Source: Prosthecobacter vanneervenii (GTDB lineage: Bacteria; Verrucomicrobiota; Verrucomicrobiia; Verrucomicrobiales; Verrucomicrobiaceae). From it: a stretch of 64,000 bases of DNA. The notes beneath the pieces are model-generated. The model was not told where the DNA came from. It worked only from the letters and a program-made list of their open reading frames with translations, and searched no databases. This document shows positions 1-7,781 of the stretch, in pieces. Position 1 is the first letter of the stretch, and every line of letters begins with the position of its first letter. The translations under genes were made by a program, and so were the position numbers. The stretch spans positions 186,001-250,000 of the forward strand of contig NZ_JACHIG010000001.1 in NCBI RefSeq assembly GCF_014203095.1, written 5' to 3'.

Positions 1-416
1 TTCAGATCAGCCTGCCTCCATTCATTCACGAATTCTACTCGCAGGTGCAAGAAGCTGTTCTCGTCTGGCGGAACATCATTCACATCCTGCCTCCTGAGGA
101 AGTGATTGCCTGGGAGCGGCAAAACCGGGAATGGGAGGGTAAGGGAAACGGGCCTGTCAGGCTCGTACGGTTCATAAAGTCCTACAGTGTTTCAGGAGAC
201 ATTGCGATTCGTAGAAGTGTCAGTGATGACAAGTGGCGTATGTTTTATGTGAGTGTGGATGATGAAGCGAACTACGAGGAGGCAAGGCTTGATCACTATA
301 CGTTGGCAGAGGATTTGGACTCATGGCTGCAGTATCTGATGACAAATGATGGCGCCTATTCACAAGATGAGTTTCATCAGTCTGAAGCGGCGTATTTGAT
401 GACTCGAGTCACGTGA
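1..416 (+). CDS. hypothetical protein, 5' end outside the window
   Basis: The frame is open from the first bases of the window to the stop at 414-416, so the protein probably begins upstream. The first internal start codon is a GTG at 45, giving 123 residues. The visible part is acidic and rich in aromatic residues (Trp in EVIAWERQN, SDDKWRMFYVS, LDSWLQYLM), with no signal peptide or membrane segment. I do not recognise the family. Short, acidic, aromatic-rich cytoplasmic proteins like this include SMI1/Imm-type immunity proteins, but no motif proves that here. The next gene is more than 150 bp downstream and probably has its own promoter. Confidence 0.6.
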   Translation, partial: QISLPPFIHEFYSQVQEAVLVWRNIIHILPPEEVIAWERQNREWEGKGNGPVRLVRFIKSYSVSGDIAIRRSVSDDKWRMFYVSVDDEANYEEARLDHYTLAEDLDSWLQYLMTNDGAYSQDEFHQSEAAYLMTRVT

Positions 417-520
417 TCTAAGCTTTCGTTACCCCCGACGAGCTGCTCCTCAAGCGGGAGCGACTGGAGATCGTAGGGGTGGCCGGATTTAATGGATGGA
501 AAGCGGTCAAAAAGCGTGTT

Positions 521-550
521 TTGACAATCACTTCACAGCCGACATTTCTA
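521..550 (+). promoter_or_regulatory. candidate sigma-70-type promoter
   Basis: A perfect TTGACA at 521-526 is followed after 18 bp by the weak -10-like hexamer TTTCTA (545-550). The ATG of the next gene is at 568, so the leader would be very short and has no ribosome binding site. The call is weak because the -10 box matches poorly. Confidence 0.3.
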
Positions 551-567
551 GTTAGACATAGTGCGCC

Positions 568-1287
568 ATGAGAACTCTGAAAACCATCTTGATCCTGCTG
601 TCTTTGTTTGGCATCCAGGCGTCGGCACATGACTTGGAACGGGATGCATCTTCATCCATATGGCAGGTGCGCTACTGTCTGACGGGCAGGTTTGCAGTAG
701 CGGACTCCACGGCGCGGCGGCTCCTCGAAAAATTAAGCTTGGATTCCCATTCAGGCGTGGCAAGTCAGGCTTTTGCACATTATTCCGGCCTGTTCCTTGA
801 TCTTGACCAACAAGTGGTGCTGGCAGCTTTTCGACGCGGCGAATTCGATCTTGTGGGTATTAACATGAAGGATCGAAAGGCGTTCGAGACGCCAGGCTTT
901 TGGGCGTTGAATCTCAGGCGAGTGGAAGCGCCTGATCTGCAAGCGCGCGCCATTCGCGCCCTGGGCCTGTGTGGCAGCCAGGAAAACCTTTCTCTGCTGC
1001 AGGAATATCGAAACTCGGACAATCCCTACCTGCTGCACGAACTGGCCAAGGCATTGCATCGTCTCGGTGATGAAGCGGGGTATCTAAATGTCATTGAGGC
1101 CATTCTACGTCTGCCGCCTGCATCGGCCGTGCACTACCAGACCCTTGCGATTGACTGCCTGATTCAAAGTCATCCCGCCAAAGCCCGTGAAAGCTGGAAT
1201 AAGCTGCACGCTGCGATCGCGTCCATGCCTGATCTCCAGCCCAACTGGATGTGCGGCCACATTTTCCAGGAGGAGCGATTGCCGTAA
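568..1287 (+). CDS. secreted hypothetical protein with HEAT-like helical repeats
   Basis: This 239-residue protein starts with a typical signal peptide (Lys/Arg-containing N-terminus, then LILLSLFGIQASA, probable cleavage after ASA near residue 20). The rest is predicted to be mostly helical. The stretch AIRALGLCGSQENLSLLQEY...LLHELAKALHRLGDEAGY reads as two helix-turn-helix units like HEAT or PBS-lyase repeats, at roughly residues 130-180. No catalytic motif is visible. It is convergent with the zinc-ribbon gene that follows, 43 bp away. It is probably a periplasmic scaffold or binding protein, but the function is unknown. Confidence 0.7.
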   Translation: MRTLKTILILLSLFGIQASAHDLERDASSSIWQVRYCLTGRFAVADSTARRLLEKLSLDSHSGVASQAFAHYSGLFLDLDQQVVLAAFRRGEFDLVGINMKDRKAFETPGFWALNLRRVEAPDLQARAIRALGLCGSQENLSLLQEYRNSDNPYLLHELAKALHRLGDEAGYLNVIEAILRLPPASAVHYQTLAIDCLIQSHPAKARESWNKLHAAIASMPDLQPNWMCGHIFQEERLP

Positions 1288-1330
1288 ATCGAGAGGCTGA
1301 AACCACGATACGCAGCGGCATTGCGGGCAA

Positions 1331-1834
1331 TTAGCCGCTCACTTCAGTGCCGCAGTTTGGGCATGCGTCCGCACCTTCCGCGATGCCGTAGCCGCAGCGT
1401 GTGCAGTCCGCTACAATGCGCCGGCGTTGTGTGTCCATGAATCCGGTTTCAGGCTCAGCCTTCCTGGACTTGTCCATGGACCAAGGGGGATCCTTCCAAA
1501 AGACGCCGCTGGAGAGTCCGCAGCTGCATTCAGTGGTGACACGTTTCCCAGAGGGCAGGGCGATGGTTACTTCATAGTATGAGGGGCCACCCCGGTTCCC
1601 CAGGAGGGTTGGCAGCCAGTGGATGCGCAGGTGCCTGGCCCCTTTTTTGCGGATGACAGCACGGATTTCCGCCTTGTGGCATCCGATTTCCAGCCATTTC
1701 AAAATAACCACCACACCGATGAACAGGAAGAACCCCCAGCCGGAAGTCTGTGATGTCGATGCCGGGTGGGGCATTCGCATAAAGCTACGGGGCGGGAGGG
1801 CTTTGTCGATTCCATTAGCAGCCGCCGTTTCCAC
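1331..1834 (-). CDS. membrane-anchored zinc-ribbon protein
   Basis: The longest reading is 167 residues. In-frame ATGs at 1780 and 1774 would place the start just before the only membrane segment (GWGFFLFIGVVVILKWL) and look at least as likely. The C-terminus carries a classic zinc ribbon, CTRCGYGI...ACPNCG, with two CxxC pairs. Another Cys pair (CSC) lies in the middle of the protein. The domain order is a short N-terminus, one transmembrane helix, a probable beta-rich middle (YYEVTIALPSGKRVTTE) and the zinc ribbon. It runs opposite to purQ and its N-terminus lies about 70 bp from the purQ start. Function unknown. Confidence 0.6.
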   Translation of the reverse strand: METAAANGIDKALPPRSFMRMPHPASTSQTSGWGFFLFIGVVVILKWLEIGCHKAEIRAVIRKKGARHLRIHWLPTLLGNRGGPSYYEVTIALPSGKRVTTECSCGLSSGVFWKDPPWSMDKSRKAEPETGFMDTQRRRIVADCTRCGYGIAEGADACPNCGTEVSG

Positions 1835-1901
1835 TCAGGCCGTGCGCAATGGGTGGTTGCATCCAGCGGCGGCTTCGCCTAGATGCTGGCAGCCACAACC
1901 C

Positions 1902-2612
1902 ATGCCCCACGCCCTTCTTCTCAAGTTTCCTGGAACCAATTGCGATGCCGAAACCGCCCGCGCTCTGGAGGCGGCGGGCTTCACCTCCGAGGTGCTGCCA
2001 GTGGCTCTGCTGGAGCCCTCCTCCCTCGACAAGGCGCAGATGATCGTTTTCTCAGGCGGCTTCAGCTACGGCGATTACGTGATGTCAGGCCGCATCGCCC
2101 AGTTGATCACGAAGTCGAAGCTCGGCGACCGTCTCAAGTCCTTCGTGGAAAAGGGCGGATACGCTCTCGGCATCTGCAATGGCTTCCAGATCCTCACCCA
2201 GCTCGACCTCCTGCCCAAGGGCAGCCTCATCCACAACACCAGCGGCCGCTTCATCTGCCGCTGGGTGGGTCTGAAAAAGACCAAGACCAAGGCCAGCCCC
2301 TACCTGAGCAAGCTGCCTGAAAACTTTGAGCTGCCCGTGGCGCACGCCGAAGGCCGCCTCGTCACCGAAGGGGACGCCGCCGCTGGCTATGTGAAGTCCG
2401 GCCATGCCGCGCTGCTTTACACGAACAACGTCAACGGCTCCACCAGTGCCATCGCCGGACTGCAGGACGACACAGGCCGCGTCTTTGGTCTCATGCCGCA
2501 TCCGGAGCGTTTCATCTTCAAGAGTCAGCACTATGATCCTGACTGGGCTGGAGACACGCAGTATGGCTGGGGTCATTACCTCTTCCAGTCAGCGCGCGAG
2601 GCGTTGAATTAA
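1902..2612 (+). CDS. purQ: phosphoribosylformylglycinamidine synthase subunit PurQ (glutaminase)
   Basis: PurQ is the class I glutamine amidotransferase subunit of FGAM synthase. It releases ammonia from glutamine for the PurL subunit in the fourth step of purine biosynthesis. The 236-residue length fits PurQ. Visible motifs are the N-terminal FPGTNCDAE, FSGGFSYGDY, the nucleophile elbow GICNGFQIL with its catalytic Cys, and the C-terminal MPHPERF carrying the catalytic His and Glu. The frame is open for a further 279 bp upstream, but family alignment favours the ATG at 1902 (MPHALLLKFPG). No Shine-Dalgarno is visible, and purL and purS are not adjacent. Confidence 0.95.
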   Translation: MPHALLLKFPGTNCDAETARALEAAGFTSEVLPVALLEPSSLDKAQMIVFSGGFSYGDYVMSGRIAQLITKSKLGDRLKSFVEKGGYALGICNGFQILTQLDLLPKGSLIHNTSGRFICRWVGLKKTKTKASPYLSKLPENFELPVAHAEGRLVTEGDAAAGYVKSGHAALLYTNNVNGSTSAIAGLQDDTGRVFGLMPHPERFIFKSQHYDPDWAGDTQYGWGHYLFQSAREALN

Positions 2613-2696
2613 GCACTGTTTTTCGCGCAGCGACAGAGGCTAAAAACTTGGGGCTGGTGAGCCCTATGCGCACTTTTGCGCTCTGCATGGAGCGAA

Positions 2697-2751
2697 TCTA
2701 TTTGTCATTAATATGGTATTTATATAAATTACCAGTTAATTATTTAGATTC
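2697..2751 (+). promoter_or_regulatory. AT-rich promoter region of the spermidine-synthase-like gene
   Basis: A short, very AT-rich patch in an otherwise G+C-rich region directly precedes the ATG at 2752. It contains TTGTCA (2702-2707) as a possible -35 box, TATAAA (2723-2728) or TAAATT (2725-2730) as possible -10 boxes, and the perfect 12-bp palindrome ATTTATATAAAT at 2718-2729. Confidence 0.4.
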
Positions 2752-5700
2752 ATGAAGTCTCCTGCCGCGCTTGTTTCCACACATTCCAGCGTCCGCCTCA
2801 CCCAGTTCATGCTGGCGTGCATTTTGATGCTTTCCGGCTTTTGCTCGCTGGTTTATCAGACGGTCTGGCTCCGGGAGTTTCGGCTGGTCTTTGGTGGTGC
2901 AGCCCCGGCAGCGGCGGCGGTCATGGCGGTCTTCATGGGCGGGCTGGGTTTTGGCGGCAAATTCTTTGGCTCCTGGGTCGAGCGCGTAGGGCGGCCCTTC
3001 CGGTTTTACGCACGGCTGGAGGTGGGCATCGCCCTGGCGGCGGCTGCTTCTCCGGCGCTGCTCGGGCTGGCGCGCTCCCTTTACCTCAAGACCGGCGGCA
3101 CCGCAGGCATGGGCCTTGGGCCGGCCACCTGCCTGCAGCTCCTCATCACCGCGCTGGTGCTGGGCGCTCCCTGCTTTCTCATGGGCGGCACGCTTCCAGC
3201 GGCCATGAAGTTCGCGCAGCACGATGACGACCCCCGCCGGTCCACCACCGCGTTCTTTTATGGCATCAATATCGCCGGAGCGGTGTGCGGTGCGCTGCTG
3301 AGCACCTTCTGGCTGCTGCCAAACCAGGGAAACCACAGCACGCTGACGATCGCCGTGCTGGCCAATCTGGGGATCGCCCTGGCGGCTTGGGGCATCTCTG
3401 CGGTACAAGAAAAAGAGCCGCGCCTGCAGGCCGAAGCCAGCGGGGCAGGGCAGGCGAGCGTGGCCGCGCAGGCACCCGCGCCCTTTGTGCTGGCGGCGGC
3501 CTTCATGAGCGGCTTCACCTTCTTTGTGGCGGAGCTGGTATGGTACCGTGTGTCCACACCGCTGCTGGGCGGCTCGGTGTATGGCTTTGGGCTGGTGCTC
3601 TGCGTAGTGCTGGCCGGCATGGGCACGGGTGGGCTGCTCTACGCGCTGATGCTCAAAAAGGCCGAGCCCGGCATCGCGGGTTTCACCCTCGTCTCCGCGC
3701 TGCAGGCGCTGGCCATTCTGCTGCCCTATGCACTGGGGGACCGCATCGCACATCTGGCGCTCATCTTGAATGACAGCCTGCGCGGCCTGGGGTTGGGACA
3801 CATGGCCCTGGGCTGGGCGGTGGTCATGTCTCTGCTGGCATTTCTGCCCTCGCTGCTCAGCGGCATACAGTTTCCGCTGCTCGTCAGCCTGCTGGGGCGT
3901 GGAAATGCCGGGGTAGGCCGGCAACTGGGGCGCGCGTATTTGTGGAATACCTTTGGCTCCATCACCGGCTCGCTGCTGGGGGGCTTCATCCTCGTGCCGT
4001 GGCTGCAGCTCACCGGCTGCTGGCTGCTGGCCGCGCTGCTGGTGGCTGCGATGTCTGCTGCTTCCCTCGTGCTGCAGCTGCGTCGCAATTCTTCTGCCGA
4101 AACCTCATCTGCACCCGCCCCGCGCCTGAGCTGGAGTGGCGGTGTGGCTTTTGTACTGCTGGCCGTCAGTGGCTTTTGCGCGCTGGGAACCACCGGACCC
4201 ACGGCCATGTGGATGCAGTCGCCTATCGGCTACGGCCGTGTGACGCATGGTGAATTCAACACAGCGCTCAGTTTGGAGAATCTGCAGCGCAGCACGCGCC
4301 GCACCCTGGTGCAGGCCTACGATGGGCGCGAGACCAGCGTGGCCGTGGTGGGCGGGCTGCAGTACTCCTTTCTCACCAATGGCAAGAGCGACGGCTCCGC
4401 TGTGATGGATGCCTCCACCCAGGTGATGCTGGGCCTTACTGGTGCCATTCTGCACCCGCACCCGCAGCAAGCCTGCGTCGTGGGCCTGGGCACCGGCACC
4501 ACCGCCGGATGGCTGGCCGACGTGCCCGGCATGCAGCGCGTGGACGTGCTGGAACTGGAGGAGGAGATCCGCAAAGTGGCGCGCTACTTTGATCCCGTGA
4601 GCCGGAATGCCACGCAGCACCCGCGCATCCGCAACATCACCGGAGACGCGCGCGAATTTCTCCTCACCCGCGGGCAGGACTACGACCTCATCGTCTCAGA
4701 GCCCTCCAACCCCTGCCGCGCCGGCGTGGCCAATCTCTACACCCGGGAGTTTTACCGCAATGCCAGCCAGCGCCTCGGCCCCGGCGGCATCTTCTGCCAG
4801 TGGGTGCAGGGGTATGAGGTGGAGCCCGAGGCCATCACCACCGTCATCAGCACCCTGCGCCAGGTCTTTGCCAAGGTGGAGGTCTGGTCCACCCAAGGCT
4901 CCGACATGCTGCTCGTCTGCTCCAATGACGAAGCCCCCTGGCAGATCGAAAGTGTGCGCCAGCGCATCAAGCAGGAGCCCATGGCCGAGGCCCTGCGCCG
5001 CCTGTGGAAAACGGACACGGCCGAGGGCTTCTTTGCCAGCTGTATCGCCAGCAGCAGCTTCTGCACCGCGCTTGCCGCCACCGGCACTACCATCAACACC
5101 GACGATATGAACCGGTTGGAGTTCAGCTTTGCCCGCACTGTGGCGCGTGGAGACAACTGCGCCCTGCAGCTCGCCCGCGCCGCCACCCGTGCCGGTGGCA
5201 GCCTGCCACGCGTGCAGGGGGCGCTGGACCTGCCCCTCTACTACTCCGAGCGCCTGCACCTGCCCGGCCGCCTGTGGGAGTCCGCCACCGCCGACCTCCT
5301 CCCCGCCGAAGCCCCAGCCGACGTGCGCGACCGCGTGCCCTCCCTGAAGAGCTACTGGCGACGCGACTACGCCGCCTATTTGGCCGCCCCCATGCCCGCT
5401 GCTACCGTGCTTTCAGACCGCGTTCTCCAAGCCTATGCCCGTGCCCGTACCGGCGCACCAGATGCTCAGGAGGCCATCGCCGTCGCCACTCCGCTCTCGG
5501 TGGTGGACGCCTGCCTGCTCCGCGCATTGGCCAGCCATCACCAGCGGCAACCCCAGCCCATCCTCGACCACCTCACTGAGGGGCTCGATGCCCTCATGAC
5601 CAGCCCGTGGTGTGACCTGCCGCTGCTCAATGAGGCGCTCGGCCTCCTCGGCCCGCTCTCCCAGTTCCCACCAGCGGTCAAAGACCCGCGATTCCGCGCC

Positions 5701-6054
5701 CTCTTTGACAAGCTGGACCGCACCTACCCCGCGGGCGTGGCGCGCGATACCATGCTCAGCACCCGCTGCGAGATGGCCATGCGCCTGCCGCTGCAGCAGC
5801 AACTCGCCGCCGTGCACAGCTACGGCCAGCCCTTCCCCTGGCAGGGGCGTGCCCTGGCCTTGCGTGTCAGTGCCTACATGCAGGCGCAGGACCCCCGCCT
5901 CGATGAAGCCGTGGCAGACCTCAATCGCTACCTCGCCCAAGGTGGCCGCGTCGGCGGCGAATCCCCCCCATTCACCGTTCAGCTCCAGCAGACCGCACCT
6001 GATACCATGCCGCAGGCCGAGGGTATCACTGTCGGTGCCAAGGCCGGAAAGTGA
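2752..6054 (+). CDS. membrane protein fused to a spermidine/spermine synthase-like domain
   Basis: This 1100-residue protein has three parts. Residues 1-445 hold about twelve hydrophobic helices, starting FMLACILMLSGFCSLVYQTVWLREF, the usual opening of the fused MFS/spermidine synthase family. Residues about 480-760 form a Rossmann methyltransferase-like domain with the nucleotide loop VVGLGTGTTAG, the acidic strand-2 end DVLELEEE, and DLIVSEPSNPCRAGVANLYT, which matches the aminopropyltransferase gatekeeper loop. Residues about 770-1100 are a helical region, possibly TPR-like. The family name does not establish polyamine synthesis, because many members have unknown substrates. No speD or other polyamine gene is nearby. 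The gene stands alone behind an AT-rich promoter. Confidence 0.75.
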   Translation: MKSPAALVSTHSSVRLTQFMLACILMLSGFCSLVYQTVWLREFRLVFGGAAPAAAAVMAVFMGGLGFGGKFFGSWVERVGRPFRFYARLEVGIALAAAASPALLGLARSLYLKTGGTAGMGLGPATCLQLLITALVLGAPCFLMGGTLPAAMKFAQHDDDPRRSTTAFFYGINIAGAVCGALLSTFWLLPNQGNHSTLTIAVLANLGIALAAWGISAVQEKEPRLQAEASGAGQASVAAQAPAPFVLAAAFMSGFTFFVAELVWYRVSTPLLGGSVYGFGLVLCVVLAGMGTGGLLYALMLKKAEPGIAGFTLVSALQALAILLPYALGDRIAHLALILNDSLRGLGLGHMALGWAVVMSLLAFLPSLLSGIQFPLLVSLLGRGNAGVGRQLGRAYLWNTFGSITGSLLGGFILVPWLQLTGCWLLAALLVAAMSAASLVLQLRRNSSAETSSAPAPRLSWSGGVAFVLLAVSGFCALGTTGPTAMWMQSPIGYGRVTHGEFNTALSLENLQRSTRRTLVQAYDGRETSVAVVGGLQYSFLTNGKSDGSAVMDASTQVMLGLTGAILHPHPQQACVVGLGTGTTAGWLADVPGMQRVDVLELEEEIRKVARYFDPVSRNATQHPRIRNITGDAREFLLTRGQDYDLIVSEPSNPCRAGVANLYTREFYRNASQRLGPGGIFCQWVQGYEVEPEAITTVISTLRQVFAKVEVWSTQGSDMLLVCSNDEAPWQIESVRQRIKQEPMAEALRRLWKTDTAEGFFASCIASSSFCTALAATGTTINTDDMNRLEFSFARTVARGDNCALQLARAATRAGGSLPRVQGALDLPLYYSERLHLPGRLWESATADLLPAEAPADVRDRVPSLKSYWRRDYAAYLAAPMPAATVLSDRVLQAYARARTGAPDAQEAIAVATPLSVVDACLLRALASHHQRQPQPILDHLTEGLDALMTSPWCDLPLLNEALGLLGPLSQFPPAVKDPRFRALFDKLDRTYPAGVARDTMLSTRCEMAMRLPLQQQLAAVHSYGQPFPWQGRALALRVSAYMQAQDPRLDEAVADLNRYLAQGGRVGGESPPFTVQLQQTAPDTMPQAEGITVGAKAGK

Positions 6055-6136
6055 GCGTGCCACCAAGCACTGGGCGTGCTGATTTTTCATCGGCTCCGGG
6101 AAGCTCCGCCGCACATAGCGCTCGCAGAGCTGACGT

Positions 6137-6161
6137 GGACATCGGCACTCCCAGCAAAGAG
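6137..6161. repeat. 25-bp intergenic repeat, copy 1
   Basis: This block, beginning GGACATCGG and ending AGCAAAGAG, matches 7654-7678 at 21 of 25 positions without gaps. The two copies lie in the intergenic regions on either side of the permease gene. Each region also contains CGCCGTATGT, but in the opposite order relative to the block. Confidence 0.4.
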
Positions 6162-6238
6162 CTCTGCTAAAGTCGCCAGCGAGAGATCGTGGCAATTTCC
6201 CGCACCTGCCGCCGTATGTAACGCTGCTCCCCCAAAGA

Positions 6239-7564
6239 ATGTCTTTTTTCGCCGCACATCCCGTACTCCGTCTCCTCTTCTCGCCCCAGCATCTGTGGCG
6301 CACCCTTTCCCTGGGCATCAAGACCATCTGGCTGCACAAGCTGCGCTCCTTTCTGACCGCGCTCGGAGTCGTCTTTGGCGTCGCCTCTGTGGTGGCCATG
6401 CTCGCCATTGGCGAAGGCGCCAGCTACGAAGCTCAGGAGCAGATCCGCAAGCTCGGCAGCCAGAACATCATCCTCAGCAGCGTCAAGCCCCCGGACGGCC
6501 AGGGCTCCAGCGGCGAGTCCCGCAGCATGATCAGTGAATACGGCATCACCCTGCGCGACATCCAGCAGATCCGCCAGACCGTGCCGGACATTCACGTCGT
6601 CGTCCCCAGCCGTTACATCTCCGAAAACATCTGGAATCTCGACCGCAGCATCGACGGCCAGGTCATGGGGGTGCTGCCCATTTATCCTGAGATGCGCAAC
6701 CGCCGCATCACCCAGGGGCGCTTTTTCAACGACCTCGAAATGAAAGACACCGTGCCCGTCTGTGTCATCAATCAGACCGTGGCAGACCGCCTCTTCATGC
6801 TCTCCACACCCGTGGGGAAATCCGTCCGCGTCAAAGGCTTCTACTACAAGGTCATCGGCATCATTGAAGATGAAGGCCAGTCGGTCGGCACAGACGCTGG
6901 AGGCGCCAGTGCCTCCGCCTCCTCTCCGGCGCAGATCATGATCCCCTTCAGCACCCTCATGGACCAGTACGGCGAGGTCTTCTTCCGCTTCCGCACTGGC
7001 AGCTTTGAGGCGGAAAAGGTCCAGTTTCACGAAGCCGTCATCCGCGTGGACGACGTCAACAAAGTGGAAAGCCGCGCCGAGGCCATCCGCCACCTCATGA
7101 CCAGCAACCATAAAAAGGAAGACTGGCGTATCATCGTCCCCGTGGAGCTGCTCAAACAAGCCGAGCGCACCAAGCAGATCTTCAGCATCGTGCTCGGAAG
7201 CATCGCCGCCATCTCCCTGCTCGTGGGCGGCATCGGCATCATGAACATCATGCTCGCCAGCGTGACCGAGCGCACCCGAGAGATCGGCATCCGTCGCGCC
7301 CTCGGTGCTCGGCAAAACGACATCGTGGTGCAGTTCCTTATCGAGACCGTCCTGCTTGCCGGCGTCGGCGGTGTGCTCGGCGTCGTCCTCGGTCTCAGCA
7401 TCCCGCTCGCTGTCACCAAATTTGCGGGCGTCACCACTGTCATCAAGATGTGGTCCCCCATCCTTGCCTTCTCCATCTCCGTTCTCACGGGCGTCGCCTT
7501 CGGCATCTACCCTGCACGCCGTGCCGCCCAGATGAATCCGGTGGAGGCGTTAAGGCATACGTAG
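6239..7564 (+). CDS. MacB/FtsX-type ABC transporter permease
   Basis: This 441-residue protein has the permease layout of the MacB family. One N-terminal helix follows SLGIKTIWLHKLRSFLTALGVVFGVASVVAMLAIGEG (residues about 25-60). A large periplasmic domain covers about 65-310, and three C-terminal helices follow, starting at IFSIVLGSIAAISLLVGGIGIMNIMLASVTERTREIGIRRALGA. That last block is the conserved FtsX-domain signature. Partners are normally a separate ABC ATPase and a membrane-fusion protein driving export or mechanotransmission. Neither is encoded beside it, so the ATPase must be elsewhere. Intergenic gaps of about 180-220 bp with a shared repeat flank the gene. Confidence 0.85.
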   Translation: MSFFAAHPVLRLLFSPQHLWRTLSLGIKTIWLHKLRSFLTALGVVFGVASVVAMLAIGEGASYEAQEQIRKLGSQNIILSSVKPPDGQGSSGESRSMISEYGITLRDIQQIRQTVPDIHVVVPSRYISENIWNLDRSIDGQVMGVLPIYPEMRNRRITQGRFFNDLEMKDTVPVCVINQTVADRLFMLSTPVGKSVRVKGFYYKVIGIIEDEGQSVGTDAGGASASASSPAQIMIPFSTLMDQYGEVFFRFRTGSFEAEKVQFHEAVIRVDDVNKVESRAEAIRHLMTSNHKKEDWRIIVPVELLKQAERTKQIFSIVLGSIAAISLLVGGIGIMNIMLASVTERTREIGIRRALGARQNDIVVQFLIETVLLAGVGGVLGVVLGLSIPLAVTKFAGVTTVIKMWSPILAFSISVLTGVAFGIYPARRAAQMNPVEALRHT

Positions 7565-7653
7565 GAGGGTGGCTCCACATTATGAGTCTGCGCCGTATGT
7601 GCTGGCAGGCTTGTTTGTGGATGAGTGGCAGGGAGCACGCCCGGAGCCGGTGC

Positions 7654-7678
7654 GGACATCGGAGCTCTTAGCAAAGAG
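7654..7678. repeat. 25-bp intergenic repeat, copy 2
   Basis: This is the partner of 6137-6161 (21 of 25 identical). The copy contains CTCT-N6-AGAG, which can pair as a small hairpin. It lies downstream of the permease gene, 25 bp before a fragment that resembles the REPIN-like core. Confidence 0.4.
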
Positions 7679-7702
7679 ATTTGTCATCGAGAACGGTACC
7701 TG

Positions 7703-7715
7703 CGAAAGCGGTAGC
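7703..7715. repeat. fragment of the REPIN-like repeat core
   Basis: CGAAAGCGGTAGC here is identical to the inner part of the right arm of the two full repeats at 11368-11572 and 19530-19732. A 13-bp match is not expected by chance in 64 kb, so this is probably a decayed copy. No outer arms are recognisable. Confidence 0.4.
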
Positions 7716-7781
7716 AACTTGCTGTAGTAAGCATGACATTTGCTCTCGACGAAAAGCTGTGGGGACGAATAAGCTGGCGGC

